From an uncultured Aeromonadales bacterium (GTDB lineage Bacteria; Pseudomonadota; Gammaproteobacteria; Enterobacterales; Succinivibrionaceae), in contig CACZLZ010000002.1 of NCBI GenBank assembly GCA_902782145.1, positions 62,001-126,000 of the forward strand: a stretch of DNA of 64,000 bases, in the 5' to 3' direction. Shown one piece after another: positions 16,279 to 26,605 of this stretch. The position numbers and the translations under genes are program-made. Position 1 is the first letter of the stretch; each line of letters starts with the position of its first letter. The notes under the pieces were generated by a model that was not told the DNA's origin, did not search any database, and saw only the letters and a program-made list of their open reading frames with translations.

Positions 16279-18192
16279 TCACACCGAGAACCGGTCCAGC
16301 TCGCTCTTCTGGGCCTGGGCACACTCCTCCTGACGGACCAGGATCCCGTCCTGCTCCTGCAGGAGGGTGCAGACCCGTTCCACAGATCCGGTGATATCCG
16401 CCGAATGCTGGCTGAGGGTCGAGGCCACATCATGCTGCTCTGCGGCAGCGGCGGTGATCCGGGCGATCCGGCCGTCAATGCTGCCGATGTGCTCCTGCAT
16501 GTCACGCATGATAGCCTCGGCACTCCGAGCTGAGTCAACCGTCCGGGTGGACTCAGACTGGGATTCCCGCATGAAGGTGCTGAGCTCCGTGGTGTGGGCC
16601 TGAAGTTCCCCGATCACCCGGGTGATCTCACCGGTGGAGCTCTGGGTCTTCACTGCCAGGGACCGGACCTCGTCGGCCACCACGGCAAAGCCCCGACCAG
16701 CCTCACCGGCCCGGGCGGCCTCAATGGCGGCATTCAGGGCCAGCAGATTGGTCTTGTCGGAAATGGTGGCGATCACCTCCAGGATCATCCGGATCTGCTG
16801 CACTGAGTTGTCCAGAACCTCCATTTTCTGCACGGCGGTGTCCACCCGGCCGGCCACCTTGCCCATGGAGGAAATGACCGAAAGCACCTCCTCCGATCCC
16901 CGGTTGGTCTTTTCCCGGACCTCCCCGGCGATCCTTGCAGCCTCCTGGGCCATATCTGCCACCTCCCGGGAGGAACTGCTGAGCCGATCCAGGGATGTGG
17001 CTATGGAGTAGGTTGACTCCTTCTGCTTCTCCAGTTCATCCAGGGCCTGCTCCGACGAGGAACTGGCAGCTCCGGCTATGGAAAGCACCTCCCCGGAGAT
17101 CCTCTTGTTGTTGGCAATAAGCATCTGGAGCTTCTCCAGGAACACATTGACGCCCCGGGCAATGCCGCCGATCTCATCCTGGGAGCTGTAGTCAAACCGG
17201 TGGGTGAGATCCGCCTCCAGTTCCTGGAGTTCAGCGGAGATCTTCCTGAGGGGCCGGAGCAGCCGGCTGATCAGGGCGGCCAACAGGAGCACCAGCACCG
17301 GCACACACACCAGACAGATGATCAGTTCAAAGTACGCCAGGCTCCGCACATCCTTCAGGATCTCCGCCTCGGGGATCTCCATGACAATGTTCCAGCCCAC
17401 ATCCTTGACGAAATAAGCCGCCATCAGGTAGGGCGCGCCGTTCTTCTCCACAGAGTGCACGGCAAAGTCCCGGTTGGCGACAATGCTCTCCAGGAGTTTC
17501 CGGTCATCGGTGTAAGGCCGGCCCATGGTCTTCTCGTCCCCGCCGATGGTCACCTGCCCTTTCTGGTTCAGCAGCAGGATCCGGAAAGAGCTGGTGCTGT
17601 TGTTGGCGTTGATCCTGGAGGTCAGCTCAGTTAGGGAGTTGCCCACACCTCCGACGCCCAGCACCTTGCCGGAAGCGTCGGTGATCCGGTAGTTCAGGAA
17701 CACCGACAGGTTGTTGGTGTTCTCATCCAGATCCAGGTTGTAGAGATAAGGCTTGCCGCTGTTCAGGAGATCGTAGAACCAGGCGTCCTTCTCGTTGCCC
17801 TTGGACAGAACCTTCATGAAGCGGGTGTAGACGTAGTAACGCTCGGACACCGCAGAAGCGAAAAAAGCCGCTGTGGTGCCATAGGTGTTCTTGATCCGGG
17901 TCAGGTAGTTCACTATGGCCTGATCATCCTCCGGTCCGGCGCGGCCGGTGCGCACAATCTCCATATCGGCGAGATCGGCGTTCATGCCCGTTGCGATGGT
18001 GAGGAAGGGCTGCAGCTCCCGGGCAATGTAATTGGACACCGCCTCGATCCTGGCCGGGAGGATATCATTCCGGACACTGCTGATCAGGACATCCCTAGAT
18101 CGGTGGTAGGAAATGGCAATAACCGTGACCACCGCCACCGTCAGAAGCAATGCGGTGAAGCCCACAAGCTTCCTGCTGAAAGTAAGGTGCAT
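16279..18192 (-). CDS. methyl-accepting chemotaxis protein with Cache-type sensor
   Basis: The 637-residue receptor starts at ATG 18192 behind AGGGGAG. A first membrane segment (about 10-28) is followed by a periplasmic sensor of about 255 residues with double-Cache features ([36 protein letters not shown]). The second membrane segment is about 287-309, then a HAMP linker ([20 protein letters not shown]). The signalling hairpin tip is at 475-511: [20 protein letters not shown] and [15 protein letters not shown], where CheA and CheW dock. No C-terminal CheR-binding pentapeptide is present. Ligand is unknown; such Cache domains often sense amino or organic acids. It is inserted between rpsA and ihfB, which normally adjoin, and has a truncated sister downstream. 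Confidence 0.94.
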   Translation of the reverse strand: MHLTFSRKLVGFTALLLTVAVVTVIAISYHRSRDVLISSVRNDILPARIEAVSNYIARELQPFLTIATGMNADLADMEIVRTGRAGPEDDQAIVNYLTRIKNTYGTTAAFFASAVSERYYVYTRFMKVLSKGNEKDAWFYDLLNSGKPYLYNLDLDENTNNLSVFLNYRITDASGKVLGVGGVGNSLTELTSRINANNSTSSFRILLLNQKGQVTIGGDEKTMGRPYTDDRKLLESIVANRDFAVHSVEKNGAPYLMAAYFVKDVGWNIVMEIPEAEILKDVRSLAYFELIICLVCVPVLVLLLAALISRLLRPLRKISAELQELEADLTHRFDYSSQDEIGGIARGVNVFLEKLQMLIANNKRISGEVLSIAGAASSSSEQALDELEKQKESTYSIATSLDRLSSSSREVADMAQEAARIAGEVREKTNRGSEEVLSVISSMGKVAGRVDTAVQKMEVLDNSVQQIRMILEVIATISDKTNLLALNAAIEAARAGEAGRGFAVVADEVRSLAVKTQSSTGEITRVIGELQAHTTELSTFMRESQSESTRTVDSARSAEAIMRDMQEHIGSIDGRIARITAAAAEQHDVASTLSQHSADITGSVERVCTLLQEQDGILVRQEECAQAQKSELDRFSV

Positions 18193-18363
18193 ACAACTCC
18201 CCTCTGCTCTTCTCACTCCGGCGCGCACCCGGAGAAAACCGTGCCCGGCTCCGGGACATGGTCCCGGGGGCAGATGCCCTGTCCGGTCATGCCGGACGGA
18301 GCAGAACAAAAAGCCCCCAGGCAGTTCCTCCCCTGGGGGAGGATCTGCCACGGAGGCTCCGCA

Positions 18364-18388
18364 CAAAAAGAGGATCCCGGAGGATCCT
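18364..18388 (-). terminator. rpsA intrinsic terminator
   Basis: On the minus strand AGGATCC, loop TCCG and GGATCCT (18371-18388) are followed by CTTTTTG. It lies about 70 bases after the rpsA stop. Confidence 0.8.
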
Positions 18389-18458
18389 CAGCATAGTCCT
18401 AAGATCCGGGCTCCTGAACAGTGTCATTCAGGACTCCGGCCGGAATTCCAGTCAGGCA

Positions 18459-20141
18459 TCACTCACCCTTGGCAGCCTTGAAGGCCTCCATCATGGTGTT
18501 GTTGCTCTCGCTGATCTCCTGATTCTTGGACTTGGTGTTCTCAATGGCTTCTCTCTCCTCAGCCTCATCCTTTGCCCTGATGGACAGGTTGAACTGACGG
18601 CTCTTGCGGTCATAGCCCATGTACTTGGCCTCGACCTCCTGGCCCACAGAGAGAACCTTGGTGGCATCATCCACATGATCAGTGGAGATCTCAGCCACTC
18701 TGATGTAGCCCTCAACACCGTCGCCCAGATCAACAGTCGCACCCCGTGGAGTGACGGCGGTGACAGTGCCCTTGACCAGGGAGCCCTTGCGGTTGGTGTT
18801 GGTGAACTTGCCGGCAGGATCGTCGGAAAGGTGCTTGATGCTCAGGGAGACACGCTCCTGCTCAGCATTCACAGTGAGGACCACAGCAGTGACCTCGTCA
18901 CCCTTCTTGTAGTTGTGGACTGCCTGATCGCCGGGAGTGTTCCAGGAGATGTCAGACAGGTGGATCAGGCCGTCAATATTGCCCTCAAGGCCGATGAACA
19001 TACCAAAGTCAGTGATGGACTTGATCTTGCCGGTAACCTTGTCGCCCTTGCTGTACTTCTGGGCGAACTCTTCCCAAGGGTTGGGACGGCACTGCTTGAG
19101 GCCCAGGGAAATGCGGCGCTCGCGCTCCTGGATGTCCAGAACCTTGACCTCAACGATCTCGCCGATGTCAACAATGCGGGAAGGATTGAGGTTCTTGGTG
19201 GTCCAATCCATCTCGGAGACGTGAACCAGACCCTCAACGCCAGGCTCCAGCTCAACAAAGCAGCCGTAGTCAGCGATGTTGGTGACCTTGCCCTTGACCT
19301 TGCTGTCCTTAGGATAACGCTGGGCAATATTCTCCCAGGGATCCTCGGTGAGCTGCTTGAGACCCAGGGAAATACGGGGTGAAGGCTCGGTCTTGACCTG
19401 GAGGATCTTGACCTCGATCTCCTGACCCACCTGGACAACCTCGCTGGGGCTCTTGACACGCTTCCAGGCCATGTCGGTGATGTGGAGCAGACCGTCAATG
19501 CCGCCCAGATCAACGAATGCGCCGTAGTCGGTGAGGTTCTTGACCACACCCTTCCTGACCTCGCCCTCAACCATGGACTTAAGGAGCTCAGCCTTCTCAG
19601 CGGAGCTTTCCTTCTCCAGCACTGCACGGCGAGAGACAACCACGTTGTTGCGCTTCTGATCAAGCTTGATGACCTTGAACTGCAGAGGACCACTGACAGT
19701 GAGCTCCTCGGAGTCACGGGGCTTGTTGTCAACCAGGGAGCCGGGCAGGAAGGCCTTGATGCAGCCGCCGCTGAGCTCAACAGTGAAGCCGCCCTTGACC
19801 TTGCCGTTGATCACACCCTCGACAATGCCCTTGTCGTTGTAGATCTTCTCAAGCTCGTTCCAGGCCTTGGTCTTCTCAGCCTTCTCATGGGAAAGGGATG
19901 TGCTGCCGTTCTCGTCAGCAATGTTCTCCAGCATCACGTCAACGTAGTCACCGACATTGAGGGTGACCTCACCGTTCTGGCTCTTGAACTGTGCAATATC
20001 GATGAAGGACTCGGACTTGTATCCGGCATCAACGATCACATACTTGTCGGTGATCCTGATGACACGGGCCTGCTGGATTTCGCTGGCTGAGGGAACCCCC
20101 TTCTGGGTCTCCTCAAAAAGTTCGGCAAAAGATTCGGACAT
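18459..20141 (-). CDS. rpsA: 30S ribosomal protein bS1
   Basis: The 560-residue protein holds mRNA on the 30S subunit and helps unfold structured leaders. It starts [13 protein letters not shown], as in other gammaproteobacteria. Six S1 OB-fold repeats follow; repeats 3 to 6 are plain from [60 protein letters not shown] and [20 protein letters not shown]. The start has no true Shine-Dalgarno, only an AT-rich leader with AAGAA; E. coli rpsA also lacks one and is controlled by S1 itself, so autoregulation is likely. cmk lies upstream as usual. The tail [16 protein letters not shown] is acidic/polar. The terminator follows. Confidence 0.98.
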   Translation of the reverse strand: MSESFAELFEETQKGVPSASEIQQARVIRITDKYVIVDAGYKSESFIDIAQFKSQNGEVTLNVGDYVDVMLENIADENGSTSLSHEKAEKTKAWNELEKIYNDKGIVEGVINGKVKGGFTVELSGGCIKAFLPGSLVDNKPRDSEELTVSGPLQFKVIKLDQKRNNVVVSRRAVLEKESSAEKAELLKSMVEGEVRKGVVKNLTDYGAFVDLGGIDGLLHITDMAWKRVKSPSEVVQVGQEIEVKILQVKTEPSPRISLGLKQLTEDPWENIAQRYPKDSKVKGKVTNIADYGCFVELEPGVEGLVHVSEMDWTTKNLNPSRIVDIGEIVEVKVLDIQERERRISLGLKQCRPNPWEEFAQKYSKGDKVTGKIKSITDFGMFIGLEGNIDGLIHLSDISWNTPGDQAVHNYKKGDEVTAVVLTVNAEQERVSLSIKHLSDDPAGKFTNTNRKGSLVKGTVTAVTPRGATVDLGDGVEGYIRVAEISTDHVDDATKVLSVGQEVEAKYMGYDRKSRQFNLSIRAKDEAEEREAIENTKSKNQEISESNNTMMEAFKAAKGE

Positions 20142-20372
20142 AAAAATATTCTTAGAAAAAGGTGAAAAATAAAAAAACGCGCATCTTCCCTGACGCCGTT
20201 TCCGCTTACGCATTCCGCCGATCCGTCGGCGGAGGCTTTCATCCAAGATGTGAAATCCGTCACATCCGGGATTTGGGCTATATTATCACCAGTAATGGGA
20301 CTTTACAACAGAAATCACCGGACATCGGACATGACGGAAAACGGCGTGCAGAGGATCCCCCAGGGGGCCGTG

Positions 20373-21047
20373 TCAGCGGCCGATCCCCCGCTCTCGGGCG
20401 ATGGCCAGGACCACCGCTGCGGCCTCCCTGGCGGTAAGGCAGGTGGTGTCCACCACCACCGCGTCAGCAGCCGGCTTCAGGGGTGCCACAGGGCGGTTCC
20501 GGTCCCGGTCATCCCGCTCCCGGATCTCCCGGAGAATATCCTCCAGGGGCTGCTCCCGGCCGGCAGCCTGCTGCTGCAGGAACCGTCTCCTGGCCCGCTC
20601 CTCCGGGGAGGCGTCCAGGAAGATCTTCAGCGGGGCGTCGGGAAACACCACCGTGCCCAGATCCCGGCCGTCACCCACCAGTCCCGGATCCTGCCTAAAG
20701 TCACGCTGGCGCTCCAGAAGGGCCGTGCGCACCGGTGAAAGGGCGGCCACCCGGCTGGCGGCGCCGCCCACCGCCTCGGTGCGCAGTTCCCCGGACACGT
20801 CGGTTCCATCCAGGATGGGAGCCACTCCCTCCTGGGCATGGCGGAAGGACAGATCCAGGCCCCGGGCCAGGGCGCAGAGGGCCTCAGTGTCCTCCAGATC
20901 AGTTCCCCGGCGCAGGGCCGCCAGGGCCAGGGCCCGGTAAATAGCCCCGGAGTCCAGAATGTGAAAGCCCAGGGCGTCGGCCGTGAGCCTTGAGACTGTG
21001 CCCTTGCCGGCGCCGCCGGGTCCGTCGATGGTGATTACTGGAGACAT
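20373..21047 (-). CDS. cmk: cytidylate kinase
   Basis: The 224-residue kinase phosphorylates CMP and dCMP with ATP in nucleotide salvage and turnover. [16 protein letters not shown] is the P-loop at residues 5-20. [16 protein letters not shown] binds the nucleotide, and [20 protein letters not shown] is the conserved CMP-binding and strand segment. The LID-type region is [17 protein letters not shown], and [20 protein letters not shown] ends the fold with the Cmk-specific DRDR motif. Start ATG 21047 has AGGAGGAACCC. It precedes rpsA on the same strand, as in E. coli. Confidence 0.97.
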   Translation of the reverse strand: MSPVITIDGPGGAGKGTVSRLTADALGFHILDSGAIYRALALAALRRGTDLEDTEALCALARGLDLSFRHAQEGVAPILDGTDVSGELRTEAVGGAASRVAALSPVRTALLERQRDFRQDPGLVGDGRDLGTVVFPDAPLKIFLDASPEERARRRFLQQQAAGREQPLEDILREIRERDDRDRNRPVAPLKPAADAVVVDTTCLTAREAAAVVLAIARERGIGR

Positions 21048-21590
21048 GGGTTCCTCCTGGTGTCTGGCAGATGGACAGCCGGATCATGTGCCTGAAGGCA
21101 GGATCCGGACTGCGGAAAACGAACAAAAAATGAATTGCGCATGGTCCCGGAGCAACGATGCCCGGCAATTTCCAGAGAGAGACTCCTCTCCAGCAGCCGA
21201 GAGACTCCTCCCCAGCAGCCGAAAGCACCCTCAACAGCAGGCAGAGTTCAGCCTCAGCAGGAGCAACAGAGGGATCAGCGGGACCCAGGTCATTATACAC
21301 GGGGCCGGGAGGCAGTTCACCCGGCGGCGAGAACTGGCGGCATGGGGAAGATGGGAGATTGCGCAAGGAGGCAGCGGCGGTGTGATGATGGGAGAATGTG
21401 AGTGGAGGAGGGGAAGCTGAGCGGCCTTCCCTGAAGCCGCTGTCCGGCCTGAAAAACGGCCCTCGTGCCAAGGTGGCAGCCCCCGGACAGTTGGCACCCG
21501 GATCCTCGGACAGCAGGGGACGCAAAATGCTATAATGCCCGGCATCAGAGAAAGACAGCGCAGTATGCGCAGGCGGATGCAGGCTTGACT
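21048..21590. other. divergent spacer between cmk and ribA
   Basis: The 543 bases between the divergent genes must hold both promoters. A 22-bp tandem repeat is listed separately. No FMN riboswitch was recognised ahead of ribA, and no gene was seen. Confidence 0.45.
21178..21221. repeat. 22-bp tandem duplication
   Basis: Two adjoining copies begin with AGAGACTCCTC at 21178 and 21200 and end CCAGCAGCCG; they differ at one base. The region is non-coding. Confidence 0.75.
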
Positions 21591-22283
21591 ATGAACAGAA
21601 TGGAACTGGTGGCCGAGGCACGGCTTCCCACCTCCTTCGGGGAATTCCGGATCGTGGGATTCCTGGACCGGGGAGATCACAAGGAGCATGTGGCCCTGGT
21701 CATGGGAGACATCACCAACGGGCAGCCGGTGCTCACCCGGATCCACTCCGAGTGCCTCACCGGGGACACCCTGTTCAGTCTCAAGTGCGACTGCGGCTTC
21801 CAGCTGGAGGCCGCCCTGAAGAAGATCGCCGGCCGGGGAAGGGGCGTGTTGCTGTACATGCGCCAGGAAGGCCGGGGGATCGGCCTGCTGAACAAGATCC
21901 GGGCCTATGCCCTGCAGGATCGGGGCATGGACACCTTTGACGCCAATGTGGCCCTGGGCTTCAGACCTGACGAGCGCAGTTACAACTCCTGCGCCGAGAT
22001 GCTGCGGCTGCTGGGGGTGCAGGAAGTGGTGCTCATGACCAACAACCCGGACAAGATGATGGCCCTGCAGAGCTGCGGGATCATCCTGGCCGGCCGGGAG
22101 CCCCTGGAAGTGGGCCGCAACCGCTTCAACACCAGTTATCTGGACACCAAGAAGGCCAGGTTCCACCACATGCTCGGCCAGTTGGGAAAGCCGGATACGG
22201 ATGATGAGTCTGATATTGCCGGCAGGAACGGGGCTGACGGAGAAAAGATCCCCGGGGACACGGAACCGGCGGCACCTGTCTGA
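21591..22283 (+). CDS. ribA: GTP cyclohydrolase II
   Basis: The 230-residue enzyme opens GTP to start riboflavin synthesis. [20 protein letters not shown] holds the three zinc cysteines at about 50-67. [21 protein letters not shown] is the catalytic arginine segment near 92. [20 protein letters not shown] and [19 protein letters not shown] follow, as in E. coli RibA. The C-terminal 30 residues ([15 protein letters not shown]...) are extra and polar; E. coli RibA has 196 residues. The start could be ATG 21591 or the ATG three codons on; neither has a strong ribosome site. No RibB domain is fused. Monocistronic, facing the nfo operon. Confidence 0.95.
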   Translation: MNRMELVAEARLPTSFGEFRIVGFLDRGDHKEHVALVMGDITNGQPVLTRIHSECLTGDTLFSLKCDCGFQLEAALKKIAGRGRGVLLYMRQEGRGIGLLNKIRAYALQDRGMDTFDANVALGFRPDERSYNSCAEMLRLLGVQEVVLMTNNPDKMMALQSCGIILAGREPLEVGRNRFNTSYLDTKKARFHHMLGQLGKPDTDDESDIAGRNGADGEKIPGDTEPAAPV

Positions 22284-22546
22284 CCGCAGGCTCTGACACC
22301 AGTTTCCGGGCTCTTTGTTGCCTGCTGATCACCGGCGCAGGTCACCTGTCCGCTGACCTGGAAGCCCTCCACTCCTGTCCGTTTTTTTCCTTCCGACGCC
22401 CTGTCTCCGCCCCTCTGAGGTCGGCTCCTGCCCGAAGCACACCCCCTCACGTCCCGGAGATCATGGCACAGCCCGACTCCCAGACACCCGTGGTTCCTGA
22501 CTGTTGTCCGTCTCCATGCAGGTAGCCTCAGGCCCACAGATCCCGT

Positions 22547-23386
22547 CTAATCCCCCCGCAGTTCCCGGAGCATGGCAATCTCCCGGCCGTACCCGGGCAC
22601 ATCATTGGGGGTTTCCAGATAAAAGGGCAGATCCCGGAGGGAAGGATGAGTGATCACCCTAAGAACCGCATCCATGCCCAGGGCGCCCTGCCCGATGAGC
22701 TCATGGCGATCCTTGTGGGATTGAAAGCCGAACTTGGAGTCATTCAGGTGCACCGCCTTCAGCCGCTCAAGACCGAGGATCCGGTCAAATTCTCCCAGGA
22801 CCCCGTCCAGATCACCGGCGATGTCATAGCCGGCGTCATAGACGTGGCAGGTGTCCAGGCACACCCCCACCCTGTCAGCTCCGGGGCTGCCGGCCTGCTC
22901 AAGGATCCGGGCCAGTTCCTCAAAGGTTCCTCCCACCTCAGAGCCCTTGCCCGCCATGGTCTCCAGCAGGATCACCGTGGGGGAGCCGGACTGCAGAAGC
23001 TCCCGGAGAAGGGAGGCGATCAGGGCAATGCCCGTGTCCGTGCCCTGGGACACATGGCATCCGGGATGGAAGTTGTACATGCTCCCGGGGATGGCGGACA
23101 GCCGGGACAGATCATCCAGCATGGTCTCCAGGGCATACTGCCGGAGCTCCGGCCGGGCGGCGGCAGGGTTCATGGTGTAGGGGGCATGGGCCAGTGCCGG
23201 ACCGAAACTGTTTTCAGCGGCGATGCGGTTGTATTCCGCCATGTCCTCAGGATCCGGCGGACGGGACCGGCCGCCCCGGGGATTCCGGGTGAAAAACTGG
23301 ACATTGGAGGCGCCGATGGACAGTGCCTCCCGGATCATGGCGGCATAGCCGCCGGAAATGGAAAGATGGCATCCGATCCTGAACAT
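22547..23386 (-). CDS. nfo: endonuclease IV
   Basis: This 279-residue AP endonuclease cuts DNA at abasic and oxidised sites in base excision repair, using three zinc ions. Family motifs appear in order: IGCHLSISGGY, GASNVQFFTRNPRGGR, LAHAPYTMN, NFHPGCHV, ILLETMAGKGSEVGGTFEEL, GVCLDTCHVYDAGYDI, AVHLNDSKFGFQSHKDRHE and FYLETPND. The metal ligands His, Glu, Asp and His lie in these segments. Length equals that of E. coli Nfo (285). It is the last gene of a minus-strand set with yciO and RNase AM; the gap to yciO is 16 bases. Confidence 0.97.
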   Translation of the reverse strand: MFRIGCHLSISGGYAAMIREALSIGASNVQFFTRNPRGGRSRPPDPEDMAEYNRIAAENSFGPALAHAPYTMNPAAARPELRQYALETMLDDLSRLSAIPGSMYNFHPGCHVSQGTDTGIALIASLLRELLQSGSPTVILLETMAGKGSEVGGTFEELARILEQAGSPGADRVGVCLDTCHVYDAGYDIAGDLDGVLGEFDRILGLERLKAVHLNDSKFGFQSHKDRHELIGQGALGMDAVLRVITHPSLRDLPFYLETPNDVPGYGREIAMLRELRGD

Positions 23387-23402
23387 GGAACCTCACTGAA
23401 GC

Positions 23403-24023
23403 TTACTGGAAGGGAGCGGGATCGCCGCTGCCCAGCCTGACAATCTCATATCCCCCGTCGGACATGTCCACCACGGTGGTGGGCTGTCCGGTGAGATAGC
23501 CCCCGTCGATGATCAGATCCACCGCATAATCCAGCTCATCCTTGATCTGGTAGGGATCACTCTCCGCCTCCTCCCTTCCCGGCAGGATCAGGGTGGTGGA
23601 CATGATGGGCTCCTGGAGCTCAGCCAGCAGGGCCGAGCATATGGGGCAGTCCGGGATCCGGATCCCGATGGTCTTCCGCCGCTCTTGCATCACCCGGTGG
23701 GGGACGCTCTTGCAGGCCTTGAGAATGAAGGTGTAGGGACCCGGGGTGCAGGACCGCAGGATCCTGAACTGCTCATTGTCCATGAGGGCGTAGCGGGAGG
23801 CCTCGGCGATCCCCGGACAGATCAGGGTGAAGTTGTGCTTCTTGTCCACCTCCCGGATCCGGCAGATGCGCTCAAAGGCGGCCTTGCTCTCCAGGGCGCA
23901 GCCCAAGGCATATCCGGAATCCGTGGGATAGACCACCACGCTGCCGGATCGCAGGACATCCGCAGCCTGCCGGATAAGCCGGCTCTGGGGATCCTGGGGA
24001 TGAATTACAGTAATACGGCTCAT
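23403..24023 (-). CDS. yciO: YciO, Sua5/YrdC-like RNA-binding protein
   Basis: The 206-residue protein has the YrdC fold. VVVYPTDSGYALGCALESK near 30 is the nucleotide-binding start, IREVDKKHNFTLICPG near 56 is the YciO variant of the K-R-x-K loop, and PGPYTFILKACKSVP and RKTIGIRIPDCPICSALL follow. Sua5 proper makes threonylcarbamoyl-AMP for tRNA t6A; YciO lacks the SxN ending and its role in that pathway is weaker or uncertain. It overlaps RNase AM by four bases, a pairing seen in E. coli (yciV-yciO), so the two are translationally coupled. Confidence 0.9.
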   Translation of the reverse strand: MSRITVIHPQDPQSRLIRQAADVLRSGSVVVYPTDSGYALGCALESKAAFERICRIREVDKKHNFTLICPGIAEASRYALMDNEQFRILRSCTPGPYTFILKACKSVPHRVMQERRKTIGIRIPDCPICSALLAELQEPIMSTTLILPGREEAESDPYQIKDELDYAVDLIIDGGYLTGQPTTVVDMSDGGYEIVRLGSGDPAPFQ

Positions 24024-25051
24024 TTGTACAGTTCCTTGAATCGTTCATCAGACTCCCACACCGGAGTCACCCCTGCTGGGACAAACTGGTGGATCCCCAG
24101 GAACCGGTCCGGGGCATCCTTGGCTCCGTGGTAGTCAGAGCCCACCGAGCAGGCAAGGCCATGGCGCCGGGCCAGATCGGCAATGAGGCCCGCATTCTCC
24201 CGGGTGTAATCCCTGAACTGTGCCTCCGTGCCGGCGGCGGCAGCGCCGAAAGTCTCCCGGTAGTTCTCATGGGGCGTCAGGATCTCCACCGCCCGGCCGC
24301 CCAGGGCCCTGAAGTCGGCACACAGTGCGTCCAGAAGTTCATCCCGGCGTCCGCTCTGGTTGATGGAACGGTAGCGGAGAGGATGGGCCAGCACCGGAAT
24401 GCCGCCGGCTGCCAGCAATGTCCCCAGCACCCTCTCCAGAGGGGAGTACACCACCCGGACTGCGGCGGGCCTGCCGTTCTGCAGGTATTTGTCCATGGCG
24501 TCGCCAATACTGGCCACCACACCCCGATCATGCAGGAAGCGGGCAAAGTGCCGGCGGTTCATGAGAACCCCCTTCGCCTCACTGTCCCGGACCAGCTGAT
24601 CCATCTCACCTGACAGGAACGCCAGCTCGCTGATCGCCGCCAGGCGGTCCCGGACCTTCCGGGCCCGGTCAATCCTGAGCTTCAGATGATCCGCCACCAG
24701 GGAGGCAAAATCCGGGCTGGAGGGATCCAGAAACAGGCAGGCCACATGGATCTTGGCGCTGAAGTCCCCGTGAGACCAGGTGGCGGACATCTCGGCACCA
24801 GGGATGATCCTGATCCTTCTCCCGCCGGGAAGATCTGCCGCCGCACGCTCGGCCGCAGCGACACCGTTGGCATTGTCATGATCCGTCACGGCGAGAACCC
24901 TTATCCCCGCAGCGGCGGCCTGCCCCACCAGTTCCTCCGGAGTCAGCTCACCGTCAGAGCAGCAGGTGTGGGTGTGGAAGTCTGAGAACAGTGGAGGCCG
25001 GACAAAGCCCTCCAGATCGTCCCTCAGGTAAAAAGCCTCATAGTTGTTCAT
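24020..25051 (-). CDS. rnm: RNase AM (YciV), PHP-domain exonuclease
   Basis: The 343-residue protein is a metal-dependent PHP phosphoesterase. In E. coli this enzyme trims the 5' ends of rRNAs and hydrolyses 3',5'-pAp. FSDFHTHTCCSDGELTPEEL near 23 and LAVTDHDNANGVAAAERAA near 53 are the first two PHP motifs. IIPGAEMSATW, RRHFARFLHDRGVVAS, PVLAHPLRY and SVGSDYHGAKDAPDRFLGIH contain the other metal ligands. An N-terminal addition of about 20 residues (YEAFYLRDDLEGFVRP) makes it longer than the 293-residue E. coli protein. It is the first gene of the operon with yciO and nfo. Confidence 0.92.
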   Translation of the reverse strand: MNNYEAFYLRDDLEGFVRPPLFSDFHTHTCCSDGELTPEELVGQAAAAGIRVLAVTDHDNANGVAAAERAAADLPGGRRIRIIPGAEMSATWSHGDFSAKIHVACLFLDPSSPDFASLVADHLKLRIDRARKVRDRLAAISELAFLSGEMDQLVRDSEAKGVLMNRRHFARFLHDRGVVASIGDAMDKYLQNGRPAAVRVVYSPLERVLGTLLAAGGIPVLAHPLRYRSINQSGRRDELLDALCADFRALGGRAVEILTPHENYRETFGAAAAGTEAQFRDYTRENAGLIADLARRHGLACSVGSDYHGAKDAPDRFLGIHQFVPAGVTPVWESDERFKELYK

Positions 25052-25503
25052 GTGTTCACTCTATGTCTGATCACCAGCCCTATATCTGATCACAGGTCCC
25101 TTGCTGATCACCGATCCGGGCGGCACTCCGCGAGCCCGGCTGCAGATCCTGGCACTGGATCCACCCGGTCCTCCCTGACCGCCTCAACCTCCGGGGAGAG
25201 AGTCCAGGCAGGATCCGCCTGCCGGGGCAGACGCCCTCCGCCGGCAGTCCCAGGCAGGGAGCCGGAGTTCAGGATCTGGGGAAACGGGAGGCGGGGATCC
25301 GTCCGGAGAACCCGGACGGAAGGGCGGGCGATCCTGCCCGGGGCATCTGCGGGGCTGTACCGGGAGGCAGTCCTCCGGTGGTCTCACCGGTGCGGTCCGG
25401 ATCCTGAGCCGTGCACTGTATACCCGCAGCCCAGTCAATGAAACAAGATTTAAGCCATATTTGGGATCCTGTCTCAAAATCCCCACAAGATACCGGATTT
25501 TGT
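25052..25503. other. intergenic, divergent spacer
   Basis: GC-rich DNA between the RNase AM start and the promoter of the next plus-strand gene. It holds several GATC-containing short palindromes but no gene. Confidence 0.4.
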
Positions 25504-25531
25504 TTGATTATTCTGCCACAAATAGTAGAAT
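25504..25531 (+). promoter_or_regulatory. candidate promoter of the 25609 gene
   Basis: TTGATT (25504-25509) and TAGAAT (25526-25531) are 16 bases apart in locally AT-rich DNA. The predicted start near 25538 leaves a leader of about 70 bases with AAAGGG before the ATG. Confidence 0.5.
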
Positions 25532-25608
25532 TTACAACGTAGCAGATCGAGTGCGGTCCGGCATCCCCCGGGCCTGGAAAAAAAAGATAGCACCATAAAG
25601 GGATGATA

Positions 25609-26235
25609 ATGTCTGACAACAGTTTGCTTACGCTCAATAATGACATCTGGCTGAGCTTGACCGAAGAGGGCTACATGGATCGCTTCCTGCTCACCCTCTT
25701 CAACGATATGAAGGAGACCAAGGTCAAGGAGATCACCAGCGTAAGGGTGAGCGAGATCTCCTCCTCAAGGGTGGCCGACAAAACCATCAAGAAGGGTGAG
25801 TACAAAAACCTCAGCGGCTTCTGCATCAATGCGCTGCTGGACTCCGTTCCCACTGAGGTTATCCTCCTGGACGAGGAGATCCCCTACCTCAAGTGGTGGC
25901 ATGACAAAAGTTTCTTCACCCTGAACTACTATTATGAGCATGTCAGGGCCCTGGAAAACGGCGACGATGACATCAAGCAGAGAATGGTGGTCTCCTTCCT
26001 CCTGGACAAGGAACTGAACCTGGACAAGTTCCACACCCTGAAGTACATCGACAAGCAGGATCCCGCCGATCCCACCAAGACCGTTCCGGATCCTACATTC
26101 TGCGTTCATGATCTGAACTTCCTGTGCATTCCCTCCGATCAGAACAGTGAGACCCAGCTTTCCCTGTGGGCAAGCCTGCTCATTGCCACGGACATGGAGG
26201 AGATCCAGAGGATCACCCACAAACAGTTGAACTGA
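25609..26235 (+). CDS. hypothetical acidic protein
   Basis: The 208-residue product starts at ATG 25609 with AAAGGG nine bases upstream; an ATG two codons earlier is also possible. It has no signal peptide, membrane segment or cysteine-rich patch. It is acidic, with features such as WLSLTEEGYMDRFLLTLFND near 13, YLKWWHDKSFFTLNYYYEHV near 95, and a Pro/Asp-rich stretch DPADPTKTVPDPTF near 160. Codon use matches the surrounding core genes, it has its own promoter and a perfect 11-bp hairpin follows, so it is a real gene. I do not recognise the family. It sits alone between rnm and pykA, which gives no clue to function. Confidence 0.75.
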   Translation: MSDNSLLTLNNDIWLSLTEEGYMDRFLLTLFNDMKETKVKEITSVRVSEISSSRVADKTIKKGEYKNLSGFCINALLDSVPTEVILLDEEIPYLKWWHDKSFFTLNYYYEHVRALENGDDDIKQRMVVSFLLDKELNLDKFHTLKYIDKQDPADPTKTVPDPTFCVHDLNFLCIPSDQNSETQLSLWASLLIATDMEEIQRITHKQLN

Positions 26236-26605
26236 TCGTCATCTCTCATCCTTTCCCAGATCCCGCCTCATGGCGGGATCTGCTGTTCCAGGGGCAGGCA
26301 CTGCCCCAAGCTCATCCAGCCACCACGCGCCACGCCTCCGTTCCCTGACACTCCTTCCCCCCATCTTCCCCGCCAACCCCCTGAACCGCACCGCTTACCC
26401 GGCGCCGGAACAGACTGGCTGTTCCCTGTGCAGACGATCAAATAAAAGTCCGCCGGACTCAGAAAATCCGGACACGCCCCGTGACCGGGGCTTAAAATAG
26501 GGACATGGCACCGGAGATGGATCCTGTTGCGGGATCCTGGACCAGGCTCCACCTGTTCCCTCCCCGGCACAGTCCCGCAAGCTCAAAGGAGAAAAGGAGA
26601 TCTGA
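26236..26605. other. leader region of pykA
   Basis: After the hairpin at 26257-26282 this stretch is GC-rich and non-coding. AAGGAGAAAAGGAG just before 26606 is the pykA ribosome site. No confident promoter was placed. Confidence 0.45.
26257..26282 (+). terminator. hairpin terminator
   Basis: CAGATCCCGCC and GGCGGGATCTG form a perfect 11-bp stem with loop TCAT 21 bases after the gene ending at 26235. The following bases are not T-rich, so termination may be partial. Confidence 0.65.

Noticed and set aside
21048..21590. FMN riboswitch ahead of ribA
   Set aside because: The conserved RFN segments were not found in the leader.
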